Below are positions 54,339 to 64,000 of a DNA stretch of 64,000 bases, one piece after another. Within the stretch, counting starts at the first letter, position 1. Each line of letters begins with the position of its first letter. Origin of the DNA: Pseudogymnoascus destructans (Eukaryota; Ascomycota; Leotiomycetes; Thelebolales; Thelebolaceae); NCBI RefSeq assembly GCF_001641265.1, contig NW_020167520.1, forward strand, positions 1,240,001-1,304,000, read 5' to 3'. The notes beneath the pieces are model-generated. The model had not been told where the DNA came from, ran no database searches, and saw nothing but the letters and a program-made list of their open reading frames with translations. The position numbers and the translations under genes were made by a program.

Positions 54339-55764
54339 TATTCTCGAGCGTCGCTGTCGCTGGAAGTAAGTCCCATCCCTTTCTTCAATGCCATCAGTCT
54401 GTCCTTAGCAAGATTCTTCGTGAAGGGGTCCGCGAGGTTGTTTTCCGTCTCAATAGATTTCATTTCAACATTCCCGTTGACTTGCTCATCTCGTACGAAG
54501 TGATATCAAATATCTATATGCTTCGCTCGTTGATGATTCTGTGGGTTTTTCGCAAGGGCAATTGCCGCCAGATTATCACATCGAATTCGTGGAGGATCAC
54601 AGCTTTCATCTTTGAAGAACACTGTGAGATTGTTTAGGATCTTCTTGATCCAGAAGGCTTCTTTCACACTGAGGGCAAGTGCCATGAACTCAGCTTCCAT
54701 TGTCGAGAGCGCCACTGATTTTTGGAGCTTGCTCTCCCATGAAACGGCTCCCCCATTCATCATGGCGATGACCCCTGTTGTTGATTTCCATGTCTCAATG
54801 TCCCCACCAAGGTCTGCATCGACAAAGACCTCAAGCTGAAGGTCTGTATCCTTTCCTCTGCCTAGGGTAAGCTTTTCTTCTTTTGTCTTCTTGATATAAC
54901 GAAGCAAGTGCTTCACAGCCTTCCACGCAGCTTCACCAGGTGCATGTGAGTGACGAGAGATGACCCCAATCGCATGGGAAAGATCTGGTCTTGTAAAGAG
55001 TGATGCAAACAGAATTTGTCCAACAACAGCTTGATATTCCGAGTGGTCAATAAGTCCCACAAACTGTCTATCGTTGTCTTTCTCAAGGCTCTTAATCACA
55101 AGACCTTGTGGTCATGGAGTCTCAACTCCGTTGCATTCGCACATTCCTTGGCCTTCGAGAATATCATGAAGATACTTCTCTTGTGAGAGAGAGATGGTTC
55201 TGTTGCCTCTGTCCCGTGTGATCTCGCATCCTAGGAACATGCCCATTTCTCCAAGATCTTTCATTTTGAATTCCTGCGAGAGTCTCTTCTTGATTTCATT
55301 GATCTTGTCCAGTTGACCAATGATAGCAAGGTCATCGATATAAACGAGAACCAGGATATTGCCCTCTTTATGGACATACAATGAATCATCGGCTTTGCTT
55401 CTCTCAAAATCCAAAGACAAGAGGAAAGCATCAGTTTCGGATACCATAGCCGCGAAGCTTGTTTCAAGCCATAAAGACTTTTCAATAAGTTCCAAATTAA
55501 TCCTTTTGAACAATTGAAGCCTTCAGCTGGTTCCATATAGACCTCATAGTCCATATCTCCATTTAGGAAAGCAGTGACCACATCCATCTGGTGTATAACG
55601 AGATCCAGAAGCGCCGCGAGAGTGAGAACGATTCTCAAAGTGGTAAACTTTGCAACAGGGGCATACGTCTCCATGAAATCGACCCCAGGTCGTTGAGTGA
55701 AACCCTTTGCCACAAGTCTTGCTTTATAATAAGGTGGGCCTGGCTTTCGAGTGAAGACCCAGCG
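54339..55764 (-). pseudogene. Ty1/Copia pol fragment (reverse transcriptase and RNase H), decayed
   Basis: Reading from 55764 down: RWVFTRK..YKARLVAKGFTQRPGVDFMETYAPVAK and MDVVTAFLNGD, the Copia RT start; a frameshift near 55500; LVYIDDLAIIG (the Y-DD box); then after a stop near 55110, the RNase H part (FVDADLGGD, SWESKLQKSVALSTMEAEFMAL, KHIDI), another in-frame stop, YHFVRDEQ and a stop at 54339. The upstream gag, protease and integrase parts are absent: the fragment is cut at its start by the LTR at 55765. No Copia LTR was recognised. Confidence 0.88.
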
Positions 55765-56133
55765 TGTAAGGACACAGGGCACCCAGCTCACAGTAATAGC
55801 ATATGAGAGTGTGAGTCGGAGGCTAAACGGATGCTATCCTATAGGTCTACTACGAAGGATACAAAAAAGATGAAGGGGGAACCCTGTTGATTCTGTTTCC
55901 TTAAGTACCCGAAACGGGCCCGACTCGGTTATCCCAACCCTAGCCCTGAACCTTCCACCGCAACAGGTCTGCATCATCCCTGAACCCTATACACTTACCG
56001 TCCCCCACTATAGTGTAACTCGCTATATGCTCCTCTACTGGTTTGAAACCCCACCGAGTCGGATTCCATGCTTGTAGTGACCGTAACAGTGAGACAGGTT
56101 CTTCGAGTATCTAGGTACGGAGGCATCCTTACA
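55765..56133 (-). repeat. 3' LTR of the gypsy element (family 2)
   Basis: About 369 bp, nearly the same sequence as the solo LTR at 46797-47167 in the opposite orientation. It cuts the Copia fragment on its left. Confidence 0.9.
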
Positions 56134-56572
56134 CTACCCCCCGTCGTAAGAGAGTGCTTTGTCCGCAAAGCACGCCGCCCGCCTATAGTCCGGAACCCAT
56201 CCGGGTAGCATCAGTGACTTAGGCATTCTTTGTCGTAGGGTTTGCGCGCGTGGCCGCATTAGTGACAACCGCATTGGTCTGATGTGCCGGGAGATGGAAA
56301 AAAAATAATCCTGGAGCAGTAATACCGTATCAGCTCCATCTGGTATGCGACTACTTTTTGTTTTCTTTGTTCAATCTCTAGCTTAGTGGTCCGGGAGGTA
56401 TCCGCTACAGGTACACGTCAAAAGTTCCCCATCGCACAAGGAGGGTGGCTGCACTAACCCGATTCAGGTGTCATTGTTGTAAGCCAAATCTGAGTTCAGA
56501 GCTTCGCCCACTTTCTCGTTTTTTATTCTTTGCTTCACAACAACAACACCCACAAACCGACCTCCGAGACCA

Positions 56573-57418
56573 GTAAGTGGCCACTCCCCGTCCGTTTCTT
56601 GATCGTCTACTAACTGATTGTATAGGATATCCACAATCTGAACGAACGAGTAGGTGATGGGAGCGCGTTGGCGTGCTGGTGATAACTTGGGCTTGGCTAA
56701 CGGAATTGCAGATTCAATTCAAAAAGAAAGAATCGAAGATGCTGGTTCCGACCCCCTCCGGGGCCCTTACGGTTGCCTTCTGTGTGCTCTGTTTGCGCTG
56801 CCTTCGGGCCAAAGCCCGTGGGATCCAGTCCCATGACTGCGTCTGGTCCTCGACCAGTTCGAAGTGTGGGTACTGCACCACGCTGCACTCGCCTTGCGTC
56901 CCAGTAGGTTTTTTTCTGGGGTTTGGTGTTTGGTTTGGTTGGCCGTTGCTGACTTTGGTGGAAACTGCCCTGGTTCCTCGGGGAAGAGTTTCCAGCCCTC
57001 CTGGCCGCCGAAGAGGCCACCACCCTCATCCCCGCCGACGTCGTCGCCGCCGCCACCGAGGCCAATCGGGTGGCCCTCCTGGCCGCCCAGAGTGTTCCAA
57101 AGTACCGCTCCAAGGCGGAGCGTGACCTCTACGAGGAGGCACGCGCCACTCGGGCTGCCCTCGACTTGGCGCTGGCCGTGAGTAGACCCCCTTCCCCTTG
57201 TGACTCGGTATGGTTTCGATGCTGACTCTGGGCAGCAAATTCGGTCGTCGCTGCGCCGTCTCCAGATGGAACAGGAGAGCGTTCCTGCTCTCTTGGGGGA
57301 GTTGGTGGCTGCTGTGGGCAAACTGCCCACCGCTGCCACTCCCGCGGTCACTCCGACTCGGGGTGATGGAAGGAGGGAGGGGGAGGATGGGGAAGTTGGG
57401 GCAGCCTACGGGGCCTAG
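56573..57418 (+). CDS. Antisense spliced gene inside the gypsy element; six-Cys zinc-like module (~178 aa)
   Basis: The coding exons are 56739-56903, 56989-57177 and 57236-57418. Two introns also fit in the leader: 56573-56625 (GTAAGT, CTAAC, TATAG) and 56654-56711 (GTGATG, CTAAC, GCAG). The ATG at 56739 is the first after them. Coding intron 56904-56988 (GTAGGT, CTGAC, AAGAG) and intron 57178-57235 (GTGAGT, CTGAC, GGCAG) both keep the frame. The N-terminus has cysteines spaced C-x2-C-x12-C-x8-C-x2-C-x6-C (CLRC .. DC .. KCGYC .. PC), like a widened Zn2Cys6 module, followed by PFPALLAAEEA and a long Ala/Arg-rich helical region. Similar Cys-rich proteins occur as orphans in other Pezizomycotina, by my recollection. 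Function unknown; nucleic-acid binding is a guess. GC content is higher than around it. Confidence 0.65.
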
Positions 57419-57706
57419 GTGGGGGAAGACCTTGTGTCGGAGGGGACTCGGACCTGGCCCTTCGCGTGGGGTCACTTCGACCCTTCGTCTCTCATGGTGG
57501 TAGCCGCTTGTTGCGACGCCGGTGAGACGTTTGGGAAGGGTGGCTCCCACAAGGGTTACGGTGGTGAGTGCGCCCTGGCTCGGAGGGTATATTTAGTTTA
57601 GAGTCGCAGACAGCAACGACTCTGTTTCTTCCGCTTTGTCTTTCCCTCCATGATCGTAGTTTTGTTCCTTTCCCATCTCCCCTGCCGTAACACCTCTGAG
57701 TAGTTC

Positions 57707-59678
57707 TTAAGGTGGACCTGGTAAATTTGGGTATTCCGTATGAAACTCTCTGAGTTTCTGGGGAGAGTTCATGAAGTTTGACGCTGGGTACCACTCCGGG
57801 TCCGGATCGTATCCGACCCAACTAACCCGGTATTGTAGTTGCTTCCAGTGGACCCTTACGGTGAGGATCTTTTCCACTTCCCATTCCTCTACGCCATCTA
57901 TCACTTCGCTGCTAGGCTCAGGCGGATCCTGACCAGGTAGGGGATTGTTCGGATCCTTCATAAGTACGTCTGGTGAGAACACATCGTGTATTTGAGAACT
58001 GCTAGGTAGTTCCAATCGAAATGCGTGCCCAATCCGTTCCACCACCGTATATGGTCTGACCCATTGTTGGCCCAGCTTGCGGCTAGGACGAGAGTTTTTC
58101 AAATTTTTGGTCGATAGGTACACTCTATCTCCTACGTCCCAGTCGATGGCCCTTCGGCGTCGATTGGCGTGCTTAGACATTTCCTCTTGTGCCTTTGCCA
58201 TGTTTTCCTTTGCGTGGACCCATGCGGTATGCATTCGGTCTGCCACCGCCTTGGCTTCCTCTCAGTTTAGGGTCTCCCGGGGGTCGGTGCTTTTCGGAGT
58301 GTTCCAATCCCAACTCATACGCGGATCGGTTCCGTACTTGAGTCAGTAGGGGGTCATGCCAATGGATGCGTGGGGGAGTGTCATTTGCACGCGGTCCATT
58401 ATGGGGATGAGTTTGCTCCAGTTATCCTGATAATGGGATACAAAGGGCCTCAGTCTCTGATCGATGTATCGGTTCATGATTTCCGTCTGCCCGTCGGTCT
58501 GCTTATGATAGGCAGTTGACAGCTTAACCTTAACGCCGATAATTCGACAGAACTCTTGCCAAAAGGATGATACGAATTGGGGTTCGCGGTCGCTTACAAT
58601 CGACTCCGGAGTGTGTCCGAATCGGTATATCCATTCGATGAACAATTGCGCCATCTGGCAGGCAGTTGTGGTTTTGTAGCAAGGTATTGTCACTGAACTC
58701 TTTCTGAGTCGGTCCATAAACACTAAGATGCTATCGTATCCATGCTTGTCCCTTGGGAACTCCTTGAAGTCCATGGTGAGGTGTTGCATAGGGTATTCGG
58801 GTACGGGTAGTGGGTGTAGAAATCCTTGTTGCTTAGTGACATTGGTGTGAGAAAGCCGGCATGTCACGCAGTTTCGTACATACCGCAAACAGTCCGCTTC
58901 CATCCCGACCCAATGATACTTTGGGGCGAGCAATTGGTAGGTTTTCCTGCCACTTGGGTGTGCTGACGACACTTGATCGTGCGCTTCCCGGATCAGTTTC
59001 GTACATAGGTCAGTGTGGCGATTCACACATAGGCGGCCTTTGTATAGGAGGAGCTGGTCGTTCATCGCGAATCCGTCCGGTAGGGGTTGTTTCGCGCGAG
59101 TCTCAGTGAATGACTTCCGATTGTCCGCACATAGCGCCTCTATTAAATTGAAGGGCACCTGGGGCTTGGGGGTGCCCATCGAATTAATGGATACTATGTA
59201 GCTCTCGGAGAGTTTGGTGCTGATTCGGGGGTGTAGGCGGCTTGGACCTAACAATACCCTCGCCCTACTATCAAGTTTGACTTTCTGCTGCGTTACCAAG
59301 TCCTGGTCTCTTCGGCTCAGAATATCAGCCTTCTGGTTATTTTTGCCCGCGATGTACGTAATGCAGAAGTTGAAGTCGGAGAGTAGCTCCATCCATCGAA
59401 CCTGCTTCGCGGTGAGAACCTTGGTAGACATGAAATATTCCAGCGAACGGTGGTCAGTGTACACGTCGACTCGGTGGCGCACCGAAGCCAACTCGGGCCT
59501 CCATTTTCCGAAGGCCTTTACTATTGCGAATAGTTCCTTGTCGTGGATCTCCCAATTGATCTCATGTCCAGATATGACATGATTGTAAAAGCTTACGGGG
59601 TACCATCGCTTGTCAGGGTGTTCTTGAGACAGGACACCAGCTACCACTCCATCAGAGGAGTCAGTCTCCAGCTTCGTA
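57707..59678 (-). pseudogene. Gypsy pol fragment: RNase H, integrase, chromodomain
   Basis: From 59678: SSDGVVAGVLSQEH and DKELFAIVKAFGKWR with DHRSLEYFMSTK (RNase H); zinc-binding HHCC (HPSGRKTYQLL .. CVTCRL); integrase core with Asp in LTMDFKEFP, Asp in SIVSDREPQF and Glu in HKQTDGQTEIMNRY. At ~58343 the frame meets TGA where Trp is expected (after MTPY), and again near 58262; past these it reads MADRMHTAWVHAKENM, DWDVGDRVYL and a C-terminal chromodomain (WEVEKILTVRV .. YRVSWVGYDPDPEWYPASNF). Ends at 57707. The chromodomain places it among chromoviruses, which use it to pick chromatin targets. Dead because of the stops and the missing RT. Confidence 0.9.
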
Positions 59679-59679
59679 G

Positions 59680-59905
59680 ATGAAACGGGTCTGACTCGGC
59701 TAACCTGCCTTCACCCTCACCATGTGACCGTGACTTGTCCGACTCAGATACCTTCCGTCACTGAGGGAGAGGAACCCCCGTTGGGTCAATCTCCTCAAGT
59801 ACCCGAAACGGGTCTGACTCGGCTAACCTGCCTTTACTCTTATCATGTGACCGTAACCTGCCCGACTCAGATCCTTTCCGTCACTGAGGGCCAGGCATCC
59901 TTACA
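59680..59905 (-). repeat. Divergent 5' LTR remnant with a ~118-bp internal duplication
   Basis: Two direct copies starting at about 59686 and 59804, both with GAAACGGGTCTGACTCGGCT and CCGTCACTGAGGG. The right end reads AGGCATCCTTACA, matching the family-2 LTR terminus, and the CTCAAGTACCCGAAACGGG part resembles the LTR interior. Confidence 0.75.
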
Positions 59906-61601
59906 GGTTTCTGAACTCATTGCTCCCCAAAACATAACTTGAAATAAAGATTTCTTCTGTTGAATTGCCATGCTCTCTGCTGTTTGACCCTGTTGAACTG
60001 TTATCCGTCGTTTCTTATGTGGATTCCCTCCGAAATTGATATATGATTTGTCTGAGAAAATAAAAATTGATCCAGCTTCAAGTTCGGATAGTGCCCATTT
60101 GCAGAATTTCCATCGTGAGGAATGATATTATCCAAGTAGGGCTTGAGGCAGATGTTTTTCCATACAATAGGTTGTGGAATTTCAACACTTGAGTGATTCT
60201 TTGCAACTCGTTCAACAATTGATCGTGTGTAGGGTAGATTTTCCTTATTAATAACTTGTTGAAAAGTGTCAAATGGATTTGCAAGTAGCAAAGATCATAT
60301 GCGTAGTGAGTCTTCAGATTTTTTTTGAATTGTCTGTGGTCTTCCGCTTCATGGCTTTGATTCGAGGTGTTAGAGAAGGTTGTGAATTCCAGTATTCCCT
60401 ACCTTTTTAACAGTTTGGTGCCATATATATGCAATAGAGTCAGCTGAGATTCCAATAAATCTCTCCATATGATGCGTTCATGTATACACGCAAGGTAATA
60501 ATTGCAGCACGTAGTGGTATTGAGATTTCAGCCATTGTTGAGCATTACTTTATTGCTTCATTCACTCTCATATTCTACGCGTGTACATTTTCTACGCGTG
60601 TACTCGGGTACAAGTACATGGTGCTTGCTACAATCTAATTGACTGTTGTGCACAGACCCTGTGGAAACTTTTGGGCTGCACGAGTATGAACGAGTAGAAG
60701 AAACTAAGAACTACACGAGCGGTTAAATTTTATATTCAACTCTGATGAGAGACACGAAAGTTTGTTTTCACCCAAGCTCTCATTCACCAGCCTAATTTGA
60801 AAATTGCACTTTGCAACTCTCAAGAATATACTGCCAACATGGGAATACTAAATGCAATGACAGCGAAGAACCTGTTATGCGGGTTTTATCCTTTTTAACT
60901 TCTCTGCGTGTCCATACTCGCCAAGTCAAAAAGTATGCATCATTGACAGCAGTACCATATATCGCAAATTGTGGAGATGGCGATCTGTTGCAAAGTTGGC
61001 TAGGTATTCTTGCCAGCTTCAAAAGCTTAATATTCCACAGATTGTGCTAAATAAACACTCTCAGTTTCATGACTTCAGTCGACGGTATGAAAAAAGGGAT
61101 TCCAACAGTGATATTTATATGTTGCAGAACCATGGTGATTACCACTCGTGCTTGAGCGCCACCACCAACAAACCTATAATATTACAAAGAGTATGAGAAA
61201 CACCATTACCCTCGAGCCGACCAGCTCATGTAAAGATCTTGAGACATCGGCGACTCCTTAGCCATCCATCAATGTGCCCAAGTCTAACGAGCCTAGGTAA
61301 AAAGATGCAGTTCTGACACAGTGGTCCGAAAAACCTTTGGCGCATAGGACAAAAATCTTCTAACCAGCTGCCAGTGCAAATTAAGGGACCGCAAAGCAAT
61401 ACAATATGCAGAAGCCCAGCCTGTTCTGCGGTTATTCCATCCCCTGACCAATAATATAGAAACACTCATGAAACTATTATCTGTCACAACATCGTCAGGC
61501 AGGCTTCTAGAAGCAGCACCAGAGCCAAATCAGGTGGCGGAAACAAGTTCCGTGATACTAAGTAGAGCAGCTAGTGGAAACTAGGAAAAGAAGGTTCCGT
61601 T
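59906..61601. other. Decayed repeats with a Tc1/mariner-like remnant
   Basis: No intact gene. The left part holds the transposase remnant listed separately. Between 60540 and 61600 only short AT-rich frames are seen. Confidence 0.5.
60001..60540 (-). pseudogene. Tc1/mariner-like transposase remnant
   Basis: Minus-strand reading in changing frames begins MAEISIPLRAAIITLR near 60540 (like the HTH start of fungal Tc1/mariner proteins) and later gives IFIFSDKSYINFGG near 60080-60050, resembling the FSDETxIxFGG block around the first catalytic Asp. At least six stops or shifts separate the pieces. The downstream catalytic part is absent. Confidence 0.45.
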
Positions 61602-61738
61602 CAGTGTTGCCCGAGTACTACTCAGAGTACTACTTAATATTCGAGTAGAGTACTGTTTTTTGGGCTCGAGTAGAGTAGTACTCGAGTATAAAAATGAAAA
61701 CATGATTGATAGCTATATAGACTATGGAAATACAGTAA

Positions 61739-62861
61739 CTATGCATCCTCATCTTCCTCTGAATCCTCACCTGCTAATACCACGCCCCAATTCCTAAGAC
61801 ATATAAGATATCGTAGTGTGGATGGTGCTAATCTGTTCTGTTTCTTTGTAATAATATCGCCACTAACACTGAACACTCGCTTAGATTCTGCTGATATAGC
61901 AGGAAATTGCTAAATAACCTTTGGCAATTGCGGCAAGTATTGGATATTAGTATGGCTTACTTTCCTAAAACTTCAGTATATCAATTTTAGGCCTAAGAGT
62001 TGGCTCGTTCATCTAGCGCTTCTATTCTGGATCTAAATCTAGCTGCCGTTATAAGACATATAGCTCATCCTTAGAATCAGACTCTGTCTTCTTAGAATTC
62101 TCATCTTCTAATTCCTCATCTTCTAATTCCTCATCTTCTAATTCCTCATCTTCTAATTCCTCATCTTCTAATTCCTCATCTTCTAATTCCTCATCTTCTA
62201 ATTCCTCATCTTAGATACTTTCCATAACCTTTGCTACTTAGATGTCTAATGCCTTGCCTAAATATTTATAATAACAGTCTTGCCATTATGCTTTTGCCCG
62301 CCTTTTTCGCATGTCTTGAATGCTTTTTGGCTAGATAATATCAAATACATTAAAGTTATAATGTAGGTCGCATATTATAGCTATAGTTGAATGACTCCGC
62401 TGTTGATTTGTTACAAGTGTATAATACTCATTAAGCTTTTTTAATGCTGGTAAACAAGCATCATATATTATGCTATTCTCTGTATATCTATCTTTAAAGA
62501 CTTCAAGCTGTTGTGTCATTCTCATATACTATATAACAGCATAATTTAAAGTAGGATAAGAAGAGCCTTGTAGCTACTCTATTAGGCATATAAAGATATA
62601 GAAAAAATCTAATAACGCCTTCATCGTTTGCTAATCTTTTGCTGTTAAAGCTATATCTTTCATACTTAAATCAAGCTGTTAAGATGCACAGAGAGCTGTT
62701 ATTAGACCTTGTAATCTTAATGCTAAATGAAGCATATAATTTGTTGAGCTCCACCATACTGGCATATTGAGGCTAAGTGTAACACTGACTTCTAAACGAT
62801 AGAAGACGCAGAGGTTTCTTGCATAAGGTTGACTTGACAGAGGAGGCAGGGGATTAAACAC
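61739..62861 (-). pseudogene. hAT transposase, C-terminal part, decayed
   Basis: The last ~62 codons are open and give the hAT dimerisation signature: AISAESKRVFSVSGD, ITKKQNRLAPSTLRYLICLRNW, then an acidic tail and stop at 61739-61741. Upstream, in other phases, are YPILAAIAKGYLAIS, MRMTQQLEVFKDRYTENS, LPALKKLNEYY and MPVWWSSTNYMLHLALRLQ, in the order expected for this family, separated by many stops. A 15-bp DNA repeat inserts an acidic pentapeptide run in the middle. Confidence 0.8.
62101..62205. repeat. 15-bp minisatellite, seven perfect units
   Basis: Seven exact copies of TCATCTTCTAATTCC, in frame with the hAT remnant on the minus strand, where they encode repeating Glu-Leu-Glu-Asp-Glu. 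A partial eighth copy follows. Confidence 0.95.
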
Positions 62862-62870
62862 AAAGGCTTT

Positions 62871-63778
62871 CCAAGTAACACGCTACAGTATTGAAAAAAA
62901 TACTATATTGAGTTGAGCATGAAGCTCCTATCTAAGGGAATACTATCTACTTGTATAGTGGTGTCATGCCTTATGGGTAATCCAGATAGTTGATGGATAG
63001 CTCAACTATCCAATATCCACTAGTTTCTGCAACTATCCACTAGCCTGGTCAGGCTGTAGCCTAGCCCCGCTAGCCCCGTGACTTCTTTGTTAGTCACACT
63101 ACCTTACCGGGGTCCCAGCCAAATTTTTTTGAGTGGTGGCACCGTTCTGTGACTGTGAAATTGGGTAAACGGCGGCCTGAAAATAAAGGTTGAAGCACCG
63201 GTGGCACACGGCCACCCAAAGCTCATGGTTTGGAGTTCCAATTGTTTAGGAAGGTTGAACGGGTAGATTGAATAGATGGTAATAAGGCTTCATATCGTAG
63301 ATAAAATGAAGCTGTCGATGCAGTGATCCCTCGTAATTGGGTATGTTCAGTAAATGGTTAAGAAATAACGCAGAAGATAAGAAGAGAGGTAAACCTAAGG
63401 GACATTGAGAGTAGAGTCACTTACTGTATCCAAGCACCTACCTTTGTCATTCCTCTAAGCATATAAATCACTGAAAAAGGAAAAGAGAGAAGAAGGAAGA
63501 GGTTTCAATTCTAAATGCAAAGCTTCAACCTACTGTTGTGTATAGTCGCCCACAGATGGTCGCAACTAGGGACACCCAAAGTTCACAGAACATAAATACC
63601 AAAGGAAAAAGTCATAACTTACATGTGATGTGATACGTAGGTATGCGCCACCTATGACTATCACCTAAAAACAGCTCCATGGAGCTGGCATAGCAAAGGG
63701 CCAAAAACAGGGCCAAAATGGGGGTCGAGAAATGCTTTTGCCATTTTTTCAAAAATCCAAAGGGGGGGGGGGCCTGTG
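62871..63778. other. Unassigned repeat-like sequence
   Basis: No coding frame. Contains repeated CAACTATCCACTAG-type strings (62990-63050), a small palindrome CAGCTCCATGGAGCTG near 63675, and an 11-G run just before the LTR (about 63762-63772). Possibly the internal or flanking part of a non-autonomous LTR element. Confidence 0.4.
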
Positions 63779-64000
63779 TGTAATGGTGGGTGCACCAGAT
63801 GTGAGAATCTAGCCACCCAAGGAAGGGATGAATTTACTAAGACAACACACTGTCTTAGGAAACAGAGCCAAAGGGTCGTAGCTTAGACTATTTCACAACG
63901 CAGCAATCAGGTGTGTGATGTAGTGAAGTGGTTCAGACAAGTTGCAACAAATGTTGAGTCTGGGAACTCAGGGGTAAGTCAGAGGTTAACACCTCAACTG
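63779..64000 (+). mobile_element. LTR, family 1, copy c (first 222 bp, cut by window end)
   Basis: Begins TGTAATGGTGGG and follows the LTR at 45039 closely, with a handful of substitutions (for example GATGAATTTAC for GATGATTTTAC). The window ends within it, so solo or full-element status cannot be told. Confidence 0.9.

Larger units (their letters stand above)
55765..59905 (-). mobile_element. Ty3/gypsy chromovirus, 5' half deleted, carrying an antisense gene
   Basis: Transcribed on the minus strand. 3' LTR 55765-56133 (369 bp, TGTAAGG..CCTTACA), preceded in transcript sense by the purine-rich GGGGGGTAG (56134-56145). On the right, a divergent LTR start (TGTAAGGATGCC on the minus strand, from 59905) with an internal duplication joins directly to the RNase H part of pol near 59680. 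gag, protease and RT are therefore gone. Pol ends near 57707, leaving about 1.5 kb before the LTR, where the spliced plus-strand gene lies. No 5-bp duplication is seen around the whole element (flanks CAGCG and GGTTT). Confidence 0.82.
61602..62870 (-). mobile_element. hAT-type DNA transposon remnant
   Basis: The left end reads CAGTGTTGCCCG at 61602, a typical hAT terminus, followed by ~80 bases of GAGTACT/CGAGTA-rich subterminal repeats. The transposase remnant reads towards it. The other end was not found; short TATCCACTA motifs near 62990-63050 may belong to it. Confidence 0.65.

Noticed and set aside
54206..54340. Right inverted end of element D
   Set aside because: No sequence complementary to the left 17-bp units was found here; the end is taken as lost.
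56697..57550. Antisense (minus-strand) frames over the gypsy passenger gene
   Set aside because: High-GC shadows; they lack introns, Cys patterning or continuity with pol.
52518..59678. Repeat-induced point mutation (RIP) as the cause of stops in D, Copia and gypsy
   Set aside because: The stops noticed (TGA for probable CGA or TGG) fit CpG or CpC changes rather than the classic CpA to TpA pattern. A base-context count against an intact copy would be needed.
55760..59910. Target duplication around the gypsy element
   Set aside because: The flanks CAGCG and GGTTT do not match, so no duplication is claimed.

Overview
The window looks like a chromosome segment of a filamentous ascomycete (Pezizomycotina). 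Genes are short-spaced, introns are mostly 46-90 nt with GT..AG borders and CTAAC/CTGAC-type branch sites, and the proteins are recognisable fungal housekeeping families. A Leotiomycete-like host is a guess only; nothing here fixes the order or genus. No tRNA, rRNA or CRISPR array was seen.

Bases 1-44,430 form a gene-rich arm with about 22 genes on both strands: a partial lysine-rich protein, a GYP7-type Rab GAP, an MMTAG2-domain RS protein, a C2H2-like protein, the mitochondrial tRNA-modification GTPase MSS1/MnmE, MAK16, an Mso1-type Sec1 partner, ELP5, the U4/U6.U5 27 kDa protein, ER glucosidase I ending in HDEL, an ASX-homology protein, SEC22, two secreted proteins (one a large precursor cut by 11 Lys-Arg sites), a CLPTM1 protein, a LOG-type phosphoribohydrolase, VPS55, proteasome alpha subunit PRE5, the PabA-PabB fusion ABZ1, a GDP-mannose transporter, PLP1, acireductone dioxygenase and a short-chain dehydrogenase. 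Several act in secretion and glycosylation (GYP7, MSO1, SEC22, VPS55, glucosidase I, GDP-mannose transporter), and two in tRNA wobble-uridine modification (MSS1 in mitochondria, ELP5 in the cytosol). They are not an operon-like cluster. Short tandem repeats sit in three intergenic stretches.

From about 44,570 to the end the window is a transposon island. Four pogo/Fot1-like DNA transposons (called A-D here) lie side by side. A, B and D are broken; C is intact (551 aa transposase, 46-bp perfect inverted ends, TA target duplication) and sits inside the terminal repeat of B. A carries two nested solo LTRs of different families and B carries one; each has a 5-bp target duplication, and removing each LTR with one copy of the duplication restores the local reading frame. 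All four elements carry a tandem pair of 17-bp units in their inverted ends. Next come a decayed Copia pol, a Ty3/gypsy chromovirus with a deleted 5' half, a Tc1/mariner-like remnant, a hAT remnant and the start of a third copy of the larger LTR, cut by the window end.

The most unusual feature is inside the gypsy element. Between the end of pol (with chromodomain) and the polypurine tract plus 3' LTR lies a gene on the opposite strand with two 5'-UTR introns and two coding introns. It encodes a roughly 178 aa protein with a six-cysteine zinc-like module, i.e. an antisense additional gene carried by the retrotransposon.
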